The notes beneath the pieces are model-generated. The model did not search any database. It was not told the origin of the DNA and saw nothing but the letters and a program-made list of their open reading frames with translations. Positions 25,906 through 33,211 of a DNA stretch of 64,000 bases are shown in pieces; positions within the stretch are counted from its first letter, which is position 1; each line of letters opens with the position of its first letter. The translations under genes and the position numbers were made by a program. Origin of the DNA: Collinsella sp. (GTDB lineage: Bacteria; Actinomycetota; Coriobacteriia; Coriobacteriales; Coriobacteriaceae); NCBI GenBank assembly GCA_018368345.1, contig JAGZEK010000007.1, positions 1 through 64,000 on the forward strand, given 5' to 3'.

Positions 25906-27033
25906 ATGCACACAGCAAACACGCACAAAAACATGGCACGCTGCGCTGCTACGGCAACCCTCGCTTGTGTTTTGGGCTTGGGCCTCGCGGCTCCTGCCTA
26001 CGCCGATACCGCATCCGACCTTGCCGCTGCTCGTACGAAACTCGAGCAGATCGGCACCCAAACCCAGCAGATTTACGATGAGCTTGCCACGCAGACGCAG
26101 GCGCTCGATCAGACTGCCGGCGAGATCACGCAAAAGCAGCAGGAGATCGCCGATGGTCAGGCCAAGCTCTCGACCTATGTCGCCGGCGAGTACAAAACCG
26201 GCGGTCTGAGCCTGCTTCAGGTTTTGACGGGTGTCGATGATCTGAGCGATATGCTCAACCGTCTGTTCTACTACGGCAAAGTTTCCGATAAGCAAGCTCA
26301 GACCATTCAAGAGGTCAAGGAGCTTAAGCAGCAGCTCACCGAAAAGCAGTCCGAGCAGGAAAAGAACGTCGCAGCCACGCAAAAGAAGGTCGACGAGCTT
26401 AACGCCCAGCAGGCTGAAGCCCAGAACGTCGTAAACTCCCTGGATTCGCAGCTGCAAGCCGAGCTTGCCGCAGAGGCCGAGGCCAACGCCGCGCTGCAGG
26501 CCGGCATCAACGCCAGTACCGCCGAGAAGGCCACGGTGAGCAACGAGACCGCCGGTACGACCGAAAACACCAACAACGGTGGCCAGACCAGCAATAACAA
26601 CAACCAGGGCGGCAACACTCCGGCTCCTACGCCGGCACCTGCTCCGACGCCGCAGCCCCCCACGCCCGCTCCAGCTCCGACGCCTTCTGTTCCGAGCCAG
26701 TCCGTCGATGGCGGCTCTGTTGTCTCGCGTGCGTACAGTAAGCTTGGTTGCGCCTATTCCTGGGGCGGAATTGGCCCGAACAGCTTCGACTGCTCTGGTT
26801 TTGTTAGCTATTGCCTCACTGGTCGCTATTGCCGCCTGGGCACCACGGGTACCTTTATGGGCTGGACGCGTGTGTCCGATCCGCAGCCCGGTGACGTTGT
26901 GGTCAACTCGTACCACACCGGCATTTACATCGGTGGTGGTCAGATGATTCATGCTTCCGACTACAACACGGGTGTCATCATCAGCTCCGTTGCCGCCGGC
27001 ATGAACAATAACTATATCTTTGTGCGTTACTAA
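25906..27033 (+). CDS. Secreted NlpC/P60 peptidoglycan hydrolase with coiled coil
   Basis: A 375-residue secreted protein: signal peptide (about residues 1-33, ending APAYA), a coiled-coil region of about 170 residues (PcsB/CwlO-like), an Asn/Gln then Pro/Ala-Thr linker (about 220-265) and a C-terminal NlpC/P60 domain. The catalytic Cys is in FDCSGFVSYC and the His in YHTGIYIGGG, with a downstream His in MIHASDYN. It probably cleaves D-Glu-diamino-acid stem peptide bonds during growth or division, with the coiled coil possibly under FtsEX-type control. RBS GGAAAGGAAG. Followed by a terminator. Confidence 0.93.
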   Translation: MHTANTHKNMARCAATATLACVLGLGLAAPAYADTASDLAAARTKLEQIGTQTQQIYDELATQTQALDQTAGEITQKQQEIADGQAKLSTYVAGEYKTGGLSLLQVLTGVDDLSDMLNRLFYYGKVSDKQAQTIQEVKELKQQLTEKQSEQEKNVAATQKKVDELNAQQAEAQNVVNSLDSQLQAELAAEAEANAALQAGINASTAEKATVSNETAGTTENTNNGGQTSNNNNQGGNTPAPTPAPAPTPQPPTPAPAPTPSVPSQSVDGGSVVSRAYSKLGCAYSWGGIGPNSFDCSGFVSYCLTGRYCRLGTTGTFMGWTRVSDPQPGDVVVNSYHTGIYIGGGQMIHASDYNTGVIISSVAAGMNNNYIFVRY

Positions 27034-27056
27034 GTATTCAGATAAAGCAAACGGAT

Positions 27057-27095
27057 ATGGACCTCGTGGCTTTGAGTCATGGGGTCCATTCTTTT
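27057..27095 (+). terminator. Terminator after the NlpC/P60 gene
   Basis: A 13-bp stem with three G-U pairs (27057-27069 with 27077-27089) and a 7-nt loop, followed by TTCTTTT. It lies 23 nt downstream of the stop codon. Confidence 0.8.
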
Positions 27096-27109
27096 GCCTT
27101 TAGTGCAGT

Positions 27110-27140
27110 CCGCTATCTAGTTTTGAATACTAGATAGCGG
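27110..27140. promoter_or_regulatory. 12-bp inverted repeat upstream of degV (operator candidate)
   Basis: A perfect palindrome: CCGCTATCTAGT (27110-27121) and ACTAGATAGCGG (27129-27140) around a 7-nt AT-rich spacer. A TATAAT -10 element follows at 27163-27168, so the palindrome ends next to the expected -35 position. No T-run follows. The same 31-bp site recurs, 25 of 31 bases identical, in front of the DUF1836 gene at 28784-28814. Confidence 0.7.
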
Positions 27141-27197
27141 CCCAATCGGTCTGCAAGATGGCTATAATTGTATGGGAACAATTAGAAAGGACCCTCT

Positions 27198-28064
27198 ATG
27201 AGCTGGGCACTTATCTCCGATTCAAGCTGCAACCTCCGCGATTGGCAACCGACCGCACCCCATACCACCTTTGCATTTGCGCCCCTCAAAATTCGAGTGG
27301 GGGAGCGTGAATTCGTCGATGACCTTTCGCTCGATGTGCATGAGCTCAACTGCGCTGTACAGACGGAGACGAACGCTTCTTCGAGCGCTTGTCCCAGCGT
27401 AGGGGAGTGGGCCGAGCTCTTCAAATTGGCAGACAAGACCATCTGCATGCCGATCTCTGAGGGCGTGTCGGGCAGCTACAATGCGGCAGCCACGGCTCGC
27501 GATATGGTTCTTGCCGAGGAGCCCGACCGACAGATTCATCTAGTCAATTCACGCGCAGCTGGCGGCAAAATGGATCTCATTTTCTTGCTGTTCGACCGCT
27601 ATCTTGCAAGCAATCCGGATGTCTCATTCGAGGACGCTTGCGCATACTTCGATAGCCTTGAGCAGAACAGCAAAATCCTCTTCAGTTTGTGCAATTACGA
27701 AAACCTCGCCAAAGCCGGACGTATCCCTAAGGCAGCCGGCGTCATTGCCAACAAGCTCAATATCCGCATTTTGGGCACGGCGAGTGAAGCCGGTAAAATC
27801 GAACTCGTCGGACACACGCGTGGCGAAAAGAAGATGCTCAACAAGATTATCGACACCATGGAAGCCGAAGGTTTTACGGGCGGCGAGGTCGTTATCGACC
27901 ATGTCGAGAATGAGGCAGGCGCCCAAGCACTTGCCAGCCGAATTGTGGAGCGCTGGCCAGGCTCCAAGACTATCATCATGCCCTGTAACGGGCTAGATTC
28001 ATACTATGCCGAAATGCATGGGCTCATTATCGGCTACGGCATGGGCGTGGCTTCGGGCCAATAA
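27198..28064 (+). CDS. DegV family fatty-acid-binding protein
   Basis: A 288-residue DegV/FakB-type protein that would present a fatty acid to a fatty acid kinase. The N-terminal ISDSSCNL, the SSACPSVGEW segment near residue 64 and GVSGSYNAA match the lipid-binding family, as does KAGRIPKAAG near residue 175. Its own promoter (TATAAT at 27163) and RBS AGAAAGG are visible. It is convergent with the DUF1836 regulator, with which it shares an operator-like site. Confidence 0.9.
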   Translation: MSWALISDSSCNLRDWQPTAPHTTFAFAPLKIRVGEREFVDDLSLDVHELNCAVQTETNASSSACPSVGEWAELFKLADKTICMPISEGVSGSYNAAATARDMVLAEEPDRQIHLVNSRAAGGKMDLIFLLFDRYLASNPDVSFEDACAYFDSLEQNSKILFSLCNYENLAKAGRIPKAAGVIANKLNIRILGTASEAGKIELVGHTRGEKKMLNKIIDTMEAEGFTGGEVVIDHVENEAGAQALASRIVERWPGSKTIIMPCNGLDSYYAEMHGLIIGYGMGVASGQ

Positions 28065-28084
28065 CGTCCAACCAAGCAAAAATA

Positions 28085-28128
28085 CGGGCGGGACAAAGTG
28101 GCAGATAGCCCTTTGTTCCGCCCGTTTT
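28085..28128. terminator. Bidirectional terminator between degV and the DUF1836 gene
   Basis: A 14-bp stem with one G-U pair (28085-28098 with 28111-28124) flanked by A-rich sequence on the left and TTTT on the right, so it can stop transcription from both sides. It sits in the 73-nt gap between the two convergent genes. Confidence 0.88.
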
Positions 28129-28137
28129 ATACGTCGG

Positions 28138-28749
28138 CTAGCTATTAAACCCATTAAACTTTAGATAGCTCATCAGGTACGCTTTCGAAACGAAGGATGA
28201 AACCGCACTGCGCACAAGCAGCGACTCACGCGTTACCTGATGCGCCGTATCGGGAACCGGCGTCTGCTCGACGGAAAACGCCGAACGAATCGATGCCTCG
28301 AGCTGATCGACCACATAATCGAAGGCCGTCGGGGCATCGTAGCTCAAACGCTGAATGTTAAAGAGTGCCTGCACCGCAGCAATAGGTAAGAACTGCTTAA
28401 AGAGGCAGATAGCGATCAGGCGGGCAACCTGCTCGCGGCCATATTGCTTTTTGACCGGAGCAGGCACCAGGCCGACCTTCACGTAGTTATTGATCATCGA
28501 TGGCGTAATGACAGGGTGCTCAACGCAAATGGACAGCGGATCCATCCACAGCGCAACATACTCAATAACCTGGTCGCGGTAGAGCGTCACATTGGGCAAC
28601 TGGTTATAGCGCGGCAGTCTCAACGTATTAAGTTTGTGCACGATATCGGACTGAATAAATGCATCGGGCAGCACAGTGGGCTGAATATCCTCAGGCTTAA
28701 TGCTGACCGACGAATCGGACATCGGAATAACGTGTTTAACGTGGTTCAT
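28138..28749 (-). CDS. DUF1836 domain protein, probable MerR-like regulator
   Basis: A 203-residue protein of the DUF1836 family. The core QLPNVTLYRDQVIEYV and MINNYVKVGLVPAPVKKQYGREQVARL (split here over residues ~75-125) looks like a MerR-type HTH followed by helices. Start at 28749 is set by GGAGG 6 nt upstream; longer in-frame extensions run through the promoter and are rejected. Its upstream region holds the same operator-like site seen before degV, overlapping the expected -35, which suggests it binds there and represses itself. Confidence 0.82.
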   Translation of the reverse strand: MNHVKHVIPMSDSSVSIKPEDIQPTVLPDAFIQSDIVHKLNTLRLPRYNQLPNVTLYRDQVIEYVALWMDPLSICVEHPVITPSMINNYVKVGLVPAPVKKQYGREQVARLIAICLFKQFLPIAAVQALFNIQRLSYDAPTAFDYVVDQLEASIRSAFSVEQTPVPDTAHQVTRESLLVRSAVSSFVSKAYLMSYLKFNGFNS

Positions 28750-28783
28750 AAAGGTCCTCCGTTCATTTTCTATATTGTATTCT

Positions 28784-28814
28784 ACGTTATCTAGTTTTGC
28801 ATACCACATAGCCG
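28784..28814. promoter_or_regulatory. Second copy of the degV operator-like site, upstream of the DUF1836 gene
   Basis: Aligned with 27110-27140, 25 of 31 bases are identical, including the run TATCTAGTTTTG and ATAC/ATAGC in the right half. On the minus strand a TACAAT -10 candidate lies at 28774-28779, so the site covers the -35 region. A copy at both promoters points to a common regulator. Confidence 0.6.
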
Positions 28815-28816
28815 GC

Positions 28817-28858
28817 AAGAAAATTGGCGGGACAGTGCACTGATGCATCATCCCGCCA
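28817..28858 (-). terminator. Terminator of trxB
   Basis: TGGCGGGA (28825-28832) pairs with TCCCGCCA (28851-28858), and on the minus strand the stem is followed by ATTTTCTT. It lies 45 nt after the trxB stop and just upstream of the DUF1836 promoter. Confidence 0.8.
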
Positions 28859-28902
28859 TTTAGTTAATTGATAGCAACCTTACATAAGATATATTATCGT
28901 AC

Positions 28903-29841
28903 TTATCCACGGAGAAACGCGTATGCGCTCGTTGCCGCTATGGCTCCGTCCGAAACAGCGGTCACAACCTGGCGTAAACGTTTGGAACGGATATCGCCAG
29001 CGGCAAATAGACCTGGCGTGCGGGTCGCCATGGATTCATCAGTCAGAATGCCGCCATCAGGCGCCAGATCGACTAGATGCTCAACAAGCTCGGTATGGGG
29101 CTGCGTCCCCGTAAAGACAAAGATGCCAAACGAGCCGGGCTCAAATGACTCGGTATGAGTCTCGCCGGATGCATTGTCCTTAAAGGTAATCGTCGTTGGC
29201 ATGGCTTCGCCCGATAGCTCCACAATACTAGTTTGGTACCTAACTGTAATATTGTCCTTTGCGAGTACTTTCTGAACAACACCATCGGGCGCACGGAACT
29301 GGTCGCGGCGCAGTACGATGGTCACACTGCTGGCAATGTCGGACAGGAACAGCGCCTCTTCGCATGCCGAATTGCCACCACCGATTACAAAAACCTGCTT
29401 GCCGCGGAAAAACATGCCGTCACATGTTGCGCAATATGAAACGCCACGACCGCGATACGTATCCTCGCCTGCGAAACCTGCCGGACGCGGCGTGGCACCC
29501 ATGCAAGCGATAACGCTCGAGGCCAGCGTATCGCCCATATCGTGATGCACCGTAAACAACGCTGCATCGGCATCGTAATCGATACCCGTAACCATGCTCC
29601 ATGTAACCTGTGCTCCCAGGCCCTCTGCATGCTGCTGAAAACGCTCGCCAAGTTCGGCGCCACTCAGGAGCGGGAAACCCGGATAGTTCTCGACCTCATT
29701 GGTTGTGGCGATCTGCCCTCCCGACATGCCCTGCTCAATCACGGTCGTCGTCAGGTTGGCACGCGCAGCATAAATGGCGGCAGCATAGCCCGCGGGGCCG
29801 CCACCGATAATCGCAACATCGATCGGCTTATCGGTAGTCAT
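28903..29841 (-). CDS. trxB: Thioredoxin reductase
   Basis: A 312-residue FAD/NADPH flavoprotein. FAD loop IIGGGPAGYAAAIYAAR, redox-active YCATCDGMFF near residue 135, NADPH loop VIGGGNSACEEALFL and the C-terminal TPGLFAAGDIR motif are all present. The start at 29841 has GAAAGGA upstream; the in-frame extension to 29916 lacks an RBS. It is divergent from the glycosyltransferase gene and carries its own terminator. Confidence 0.95.
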   Translation of the reverse strand: MTTDKPIDVAIIGGGPAGYAAAIYAARANLTTTVIEQGMSGGQIATTNEVENYPGFPLLSGAELGERFQQHAEGLGAQVTWSMVTGIDYDADAALFTVHHDMGDTLASSVIACMGATPRPAGFAGEDTYRGRGVSYCATCDGMFFRGKQVFVIGGGNSACEEALFLSDIASSVTIVLRRDQFRAPDGVVQKVLAKDNITVRYQTSIVELSGEAMPTTITFKDNASGETHTESFEPGSFGIFVFTGTQPHTELVEHLVDLAPDGGILTDESMATRTPGLFAAGDIRSKRLRQVVTAVSDGAIAATSAYAFLRG

Positions 29842-29959
29842 GAAGCGTCCTTTCGTCGAAACGTTGTCGTTCTTTGCGCTCGTACCCAAATTTACGTGAA
29901 CGTGACACTCATGCACTACAATGATAAATCCGTATTACAAAGCTGAAGGGGAGTTATCG

Positions 29960-31261
29960 ATGGACCAGGCGCAGACGAGTGACGACGCTCCCCTGCTCAC
30001 GCACAGCACTCCCCAATCGGAGCAAACCGGGCTCTTGGCTCAGCAAAAACCTCTCGTGACCATCGTGCACGCCTCCGTTGGCTCGGGCCACAAGGCCGCC
30101 GCAAATGCGATAGCGCAGGCATTCGACCTCATCCGCGGCACCAATGGCATCCCCGAGGATATTGAGATTGAAGTGCTCGATATCCTTGATTTTGGACGTA
30201 TTAAATTCGACGGCAATAAGACCGCGGCTTCTTTTACGGGAGCCACGCGCCCCATTTACGACCTGACCTGGCGATATACGCTTACGGGACATCTTCTCTG
30301 GGGTGGCGGAACGGCCTGGTCGCGAATTATGTTCCCCGCCTTCAACGAATATATTCGTAGCCGCAGGCCCATAGCCGTGGTTGCAACGCACATCACAGCA
30401 GCCAATGTTGCCGTGGGCGCCCGCGTACTTACGGGTATCGATTATCCGGTCATCTGCGTACCGACCGACTACGAAGTCGAGGGATGGTGGCCCCACAAGG
30501 ACACCGATTTATTCTGTGTTGCCAACGAATTTATGGCCGAAACGCTGCGTCCGCGCAAGGTGCTCGAGACAAAGATTCGCATTACCGGCATTCCTATTCG
30601 CGCCGGATTCGACACGGATTACGATCGCGAGGAAGAGCTAGCTAAGTTCAACCTCCCCACCGACAAGACCGTCGTGCTGGTAATGGCCGGTGCCAGCTTG
30701 CCTCAACCGTACGTTCGCTTTCGCGCGGAGATGGACCGCACCCTCCCCTTCCTACGCAGCTTCGAAGACATGCACTTTGTCTTTTTGCCGGGCAAGGATA
30801 AGGAATACGCCGCCCGCCTCAAGACACTCTTCGATGCCATGAAGCTCGAAAATGTCACGGTGCTGGACTATGTCGACGACATGGCGGCCCTCATGCACGG
30901 GTGCGACCTGGCAATCCTCAAATCGGGCGGACTCACCGTCACCGAGTGCCTATGCGCACATCTGCCGATGATTCTGCTGGGCAAGTCCTATGGCCAGGAA
31001 AAGGCCAACACCACCATGCTCACCGGCATGGGCGCCAGCATGCATGTCACCACCGCACGAGAGTTCATCGTAACGTTGCGTCATCTCCACGATCATCCTG
31101 AGTCGCTCAAGGCACTGCTCATCAACGGCGAAGTACTACGCCGCCCCCACGCAGCCGAAGACATAGCCATCGCAACCATGGAGCTCGTAGGCAAACCCCA
31201 AAAACGAAAACGAGCCTTCTGCCGCTTCTACTGGGGCGGAAAACCCGCGCATATCCGCTAG
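29960..31261 (+). CDS. Processive diacylglycerol glycosyltransferase (MGDG synthase/UgtP family)
   Basis: A 433-residue GT28-type glycosyltransferase. The N-terminal acceptor domain has VHASVGSGHKAAANAI, the typical MGDG-synthase signature, and the C-terminal donor domain has VMAGASLPQ and LKSGGLTVTECL near the end. It is predicted to glycosylate diacylglycerol to glycolipid, used in membranes or as a lipoteichoic acid anchor. The ATG at 29960 follows AGGGGAG by 5 nt. A 28-bp hairpin arm starts 14 nt after its stop. Confidence 0.88.
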   Translation: MDQAQTSDDAPLLTHSTPQSEQTGLLAQQKPLVTIVHASVGSGHKAAANAIAQAFDLIRGTNGIPEDIEIEVLDILDFGRIKFDGNKTAASFTGATRPIYDLTWRYTLTGHLLWGGGTAWSRIMFPAFNEYIRSRRPIAVVATHITAANVAVGARVLTGIDYPVICVPTDYEVEGWWPHKDTDLFCVANEFMAETLRPRKVLETKIRITGIPIRAGFDTDYDREEELAKFNLPTDKTVVLVMAGASLPQPYVRFRAEMDRTLPFLRSFEDMHFVFLPGKDKEYAARLKTLFDAMKLENVTVLDYVDDMAALMHGCDLAILKSGGLTVTECLCAHLPMILLGKSYGQEKANTTMLTGMGASMHVTTAREFIVTLRHLHDHPESLKALLINGEVLRRPHAAEDIAIATMELVGKPQKRKRAFCRFYWGGKPAHIR

Positions 31262-31274
31262 CGTCTTTATGTCC

Positions 31275-31378
31275 GCTTACCTGCGGGAGGCCCCTATATA
31301 TCATCCCATGCTCAAACATTCTCGCTTCGCTGCGAAACTGCGCGTGGGACGATATATAGGGGCCTCCCGCAGGTAAGC
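31275..31378. repeat. Family A giant hairpin, copy 1
   Basis: Arms 31275-31302 and 31351-31378 are a perfect 28-bp inverted repeat. The 48-nt interior (31303-31350) contains TCCCA/TGGGA continuing the stem and a core with ACATTCTCGC and GCGAAACTGCGCG. It starts 14 nt after the glycosyltransferase stop codon. No T-run follows. Copy 2 at 31537-31639 carries the same core in the opposite orientation but different arms. Confidence 0.9.
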
Positions 31379-31461
31379 TGCGTTTACGTACTAGCAGCTA
31401 TACCAGATTCCCCTCCAGTAGAATCTGCAAAGGGGAACCAGAAAATATAAATACAGTAAGT

Positions 31462-31496
31462 CGATGCGACAAAGGAGGCGTCCCTTTATCGCATCG
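31462..31496. terminator. Hairpin between the two family A repeats (terminator-like)
   Basis: CGATGCGA (31462-31469) pairs with TCGCATCG (31489-31496), with an inner AAAGG/CCTTT helix, followed by GCTTTCT. It may act as a plus-strand terminator, but the T-run is poor. Confidence 0.45.
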
Positions 31497-31536
31497 GCTT
31501 TCTAGAAAAGTAAATATTGTTTCAAGCGAGTAGCCG

Positions 31537-31639
31537 CCCGCCCGGAGCTTACCTATATCGTTCCACGCGCAGTTTCGCAGCGAGCGAAGCGACGCGAGAA
31601 TGTTTGAGCATGGAATGATATAGGTAAGCCCCGGGCGGG
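31537..31639. repeat. Family A giant hairpin, copy 2
   Basis: Arms 31537-31559 and 31617-31639 form a 23-bp inverted repeat with one mismatch. The interior is the reverse complement of copy 1 apart from a short TCGC-rich expansion, and the basal inner helix is TTCCA/TGGAA where copy 1 has TCCCA/TGGGA. It ends 17 nt from the dut stop codon, so relative to its own upstream gene it has the same orientation as copy 1. Confidence 0.9.
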
Positions 31640-31655
31640 AGGGATACGAGCGTCC

Positions 31656-32099
31656 CTAGGCGATGCCGCTGGAGCCGAAGCCTCCTTTGCCTCGGTCGGT
31701 TTCGTCTAGTTCTTCTACTTCTATGAGGTTGACCGTGGGGACTTCTTGGATGACGAGTTGGGCTATGCGGTCGCCTTTGTTGATTTGGATGTTGTTCGTG
31801 GGGTCTAGGTTAATGAGGATGACTTTGAGTTCTCCTCGGTAGTGGGCGTCGATGAGGCCCGGCGTGTTGACTATAGACAAGCCCTGCTTGATGGCCAAGC
31901 CGCTGCGGGGCTGGACGAAGCCGGCGTAGCCATCGGGCAGGGCGATGGCCAGCCCAGTAGAGACCAGACGGCGTTCGAAGGGCTTCAGGACGCAGTCCTC
32001 GTTGGAGCGCAAATCCAAGCCAGCATCGGTGGGATGGGCGTATTTGGGAAGCTCAACGGTGGGGTCGAGACGCTTTATGTTGACGGTAATGTTGGACAT
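31656..32099 (-). CDS. dut: dUTP diphosphatase
   Basis: A 147-residue trimeric dUTPase converting dUTP to dUMP. The five motifs are visible: DAGLDLRS, PRSGLAIK, NTPGLIDAHYRGE, GDRIAQLVI and the C-terminal GKGGFGSSG. It follows nrdR by 4 nt and so lies in the operon that begins with the LysM gene under LexA-box control. Confidence 0.96.
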   Translation of the reverse strand: MSNITVNIKRLDPTVELPKYAHPTDAGLDLRSNEDCVLKPFERRLVSTGLAIALPDGYAGFVQPRSGLAIKQGLSIVNTPGLIDAHYRGELKVILINLDPTNNIQINKGDRIAQLVIQEVPTVNLIEVEELDETDRGKGGFGSSGIA

Positions 32100-32103
32100 G
32101 GAA

Positions 32104-32547
32104 TCACCTTAGCTTGTCGAGCTCTTGCAGAAATTCATCGACGTCTTTGAAATCGCGGTAGACCGAGGCAAAACGGATGTACGCAACCTTGTCGATCTTG
32201 GCCAAGCGCTTGAGCACCATGTCACCCAACTCATGGGACGTGACGGCCGTCAGCGTGCGAGAGCGAAGCTCGACCTCGATGTCATCGATAATCTCATTGA
32301 GCTTCTTAGTGTCGAAATCGCGCTTGATGGTGGCGCGCATCAAGCCGACAAGAAGCTTATTGCGATCGAACCGCTGCTTAGTTCCATCTGACTTAATGAC
32401 CTCGATAGGGTCCTCGCATCGCTCAAACGTTGTAAAGCGGTAGTTACACGAGCAACATTCGCGACGGCGCTTAATGGTGTTATTTGACTCCTGCATACGG
32501 GAATCAACGACGCGGGTATGTGCCTTGCCGCATTTGGGACAGCGCAT
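32104..32547 (-). CDS. nrdR: Transcriptional repressor NrdR
   Basis: A 147-residue regulator of ribonucleotide reductase genes. The N-terminal zinc ribbon has MRCPKC and CCSCNYRFTTFER; the ATP-cone follows (about residues 46-130). Length is typical. The start codon is preceded by GAGGAGG but is embedded in a 12-bp inverted repeat (32542-32585). It lies between the LysM gene and dut. Confidence 0.96.
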   Translation of the reverse strand: MRCPKCGKAHTRVVDSRMQESNNTIKRRRECCSCNYRFTTFERCEDPIEVIKSDGTKQRFDRNKLLVGLMRATIKRDFDTKKLNEIIDDIEVELRSRTLTAVTSHELGDMVLKRLAKIDKVAYIRFASVYRDFKDVDEFLQELDKLR

Positions 32548-32585
32548 GGTACCTCCTCTTAAACGATAACAAGGGTACCATGCGC
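32542..32585 (-). promoter_or_regulatory. Hairpin covering the nrdR start codon
   Basis: GCGCATGGTACC (32542-32553) and GGTACCATGCGC (32574-32585) are a perfect 12-bp inverted repeat with a 20-nt loop. On the minus-strand mRNA the right-hand copy contains the nrdR ATG (32545-32547) and the edge of the GAGGAGG ribosome site (32552-32558), so folding would hide the start. It may also serve as a DNA operator. Confidence 0.65.
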
Positions 32586-32598
32586 AGCGCGATAATGA

Positions 32599-33048
32599 TT
32601 ACGAACGAGCAGGAACCTTAAGATGCGCACCGGCGGCGAGCGAACCATGCTCCAGATGATTGACGCTACGGATCATGTCGGAAGTCTCTTGCGTGGAAAG
32701 GCCTTCGATTGGATATTCTTCGGCAATCGACCAAAGAGAATCGCCAGGCTGAACGCGAATGGTCTCGTAGGTAATGTTGGAAACGGACTCGGCATACGCG
32801 GCGTGACGAGTGCTAAAGACCGACATAGCGAGGACAAAGAAGAGCGTAAGCGCAACGGCGACGGCGACAATCGTCGGAACCTTCAGGGCAACGCGGGCCG
32901 GCGCGACTACAGCCTGCTGATTGCGCGCAGGCTTTACGGTCAAAGGCTGAAAGCCGGAGCGGCCACCCTGAACAACCGTAAAAGTGGGTTCTGCAGGCGT
33001 CTCGAGCTTAAGGGCGAGGTTTCCCTGGACCATATTCGTTACGTTCAT
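32599..33048 (-). CDS. LysM-domain membrane protein, YneA/DivS-like SOS division inhibitor candidate
   Basis: A 149-residue protein: a cytoplasmic N-terminus of about 50 residues, one membrane helix (about residues 58-80), then an extracytoplasmic LysM domain (IRVQPGDSLWSIAEEY ... LKVPA). Its position divergent from lexA with LexA boxes between, and upstream of nrdR, matches YneA in Bacillus and DivS in Corynebacterium, both SOS-induced cell division suppressors. The second of two tandem ATGs is preferred for spacing from GAGGAG. Function is inferred from context. Confidence 0.8.
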   Translation of the reverse strand: MNVTNMVQGNLALKLETPAEPTFTVVQGGRSGFQPLTVKPARNQQAVVAPARVALKVPTIVAVAVALTLFFVLAMSVFSTRHAAYAESVSNITYETIRVQPGDSLWSIAEEYPIEGLSTQETSDMIRSVNHLEHGSLAAGAHLKVPARS

Positions 33049-33118
33049 CATGTTCTCCTCTCGCGTGTTTTGCTGAGAACAGTTTTATCAAGCCGCGCGG
33101 ACAAAAATGTCTAGCGCG

Positions 33119-33132
33119 AGAACGAATGTTCG
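33119..33132. promoter_or_regulatory. LexA (SOS) box 1
   Basis: AGAACGAATGTTCG: an SOS box of the CGAAC-N4-GTTCG type with one mismatch, in the divergent lexA/LysM promoter region. It lies 28 bp from box 2, start to start. Confidence 0.7.
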
Positions 33133-33146
33133 GTTATTATTATCTT

Positions 33147-33160
33147 CGAACAGTTGTTCC
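33147..33160. promoter_or_regulatory. LexA (SOS) box 2
   Basis: CGAACAGTTGTTCC: one mismatch from CGAAC-N4-GTTCG; the central of three boxes between the LysM gene and lexA. Confidence 0.78.
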
Positions 33161-33174
33161 TGTCAAGCAAAATT

Positions 33175-33188
33175 CGAACATTTGTTTG
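33175..33188. promoter_or_regulatory. LexA (SOS) box 3
   Basis: CGAACATTTGTTTG: one mismatch from consensus, nearest to lexA, again exactly 28 bp from the neighbouring box. The three sites allow LexA to control both its own gene and the divergent LysM-nrdR-dut operon. Confidence 0.75.
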
Positions 33189-33211
33189 ACATGGGTAGAG
33201 AGGATGCCCTG

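Noticed and set aside
31262..31655. CRISPR array.
   Set aside because: Only two repeats in opposite orientation with long palindromic arms and no regular spacers or cas genes.
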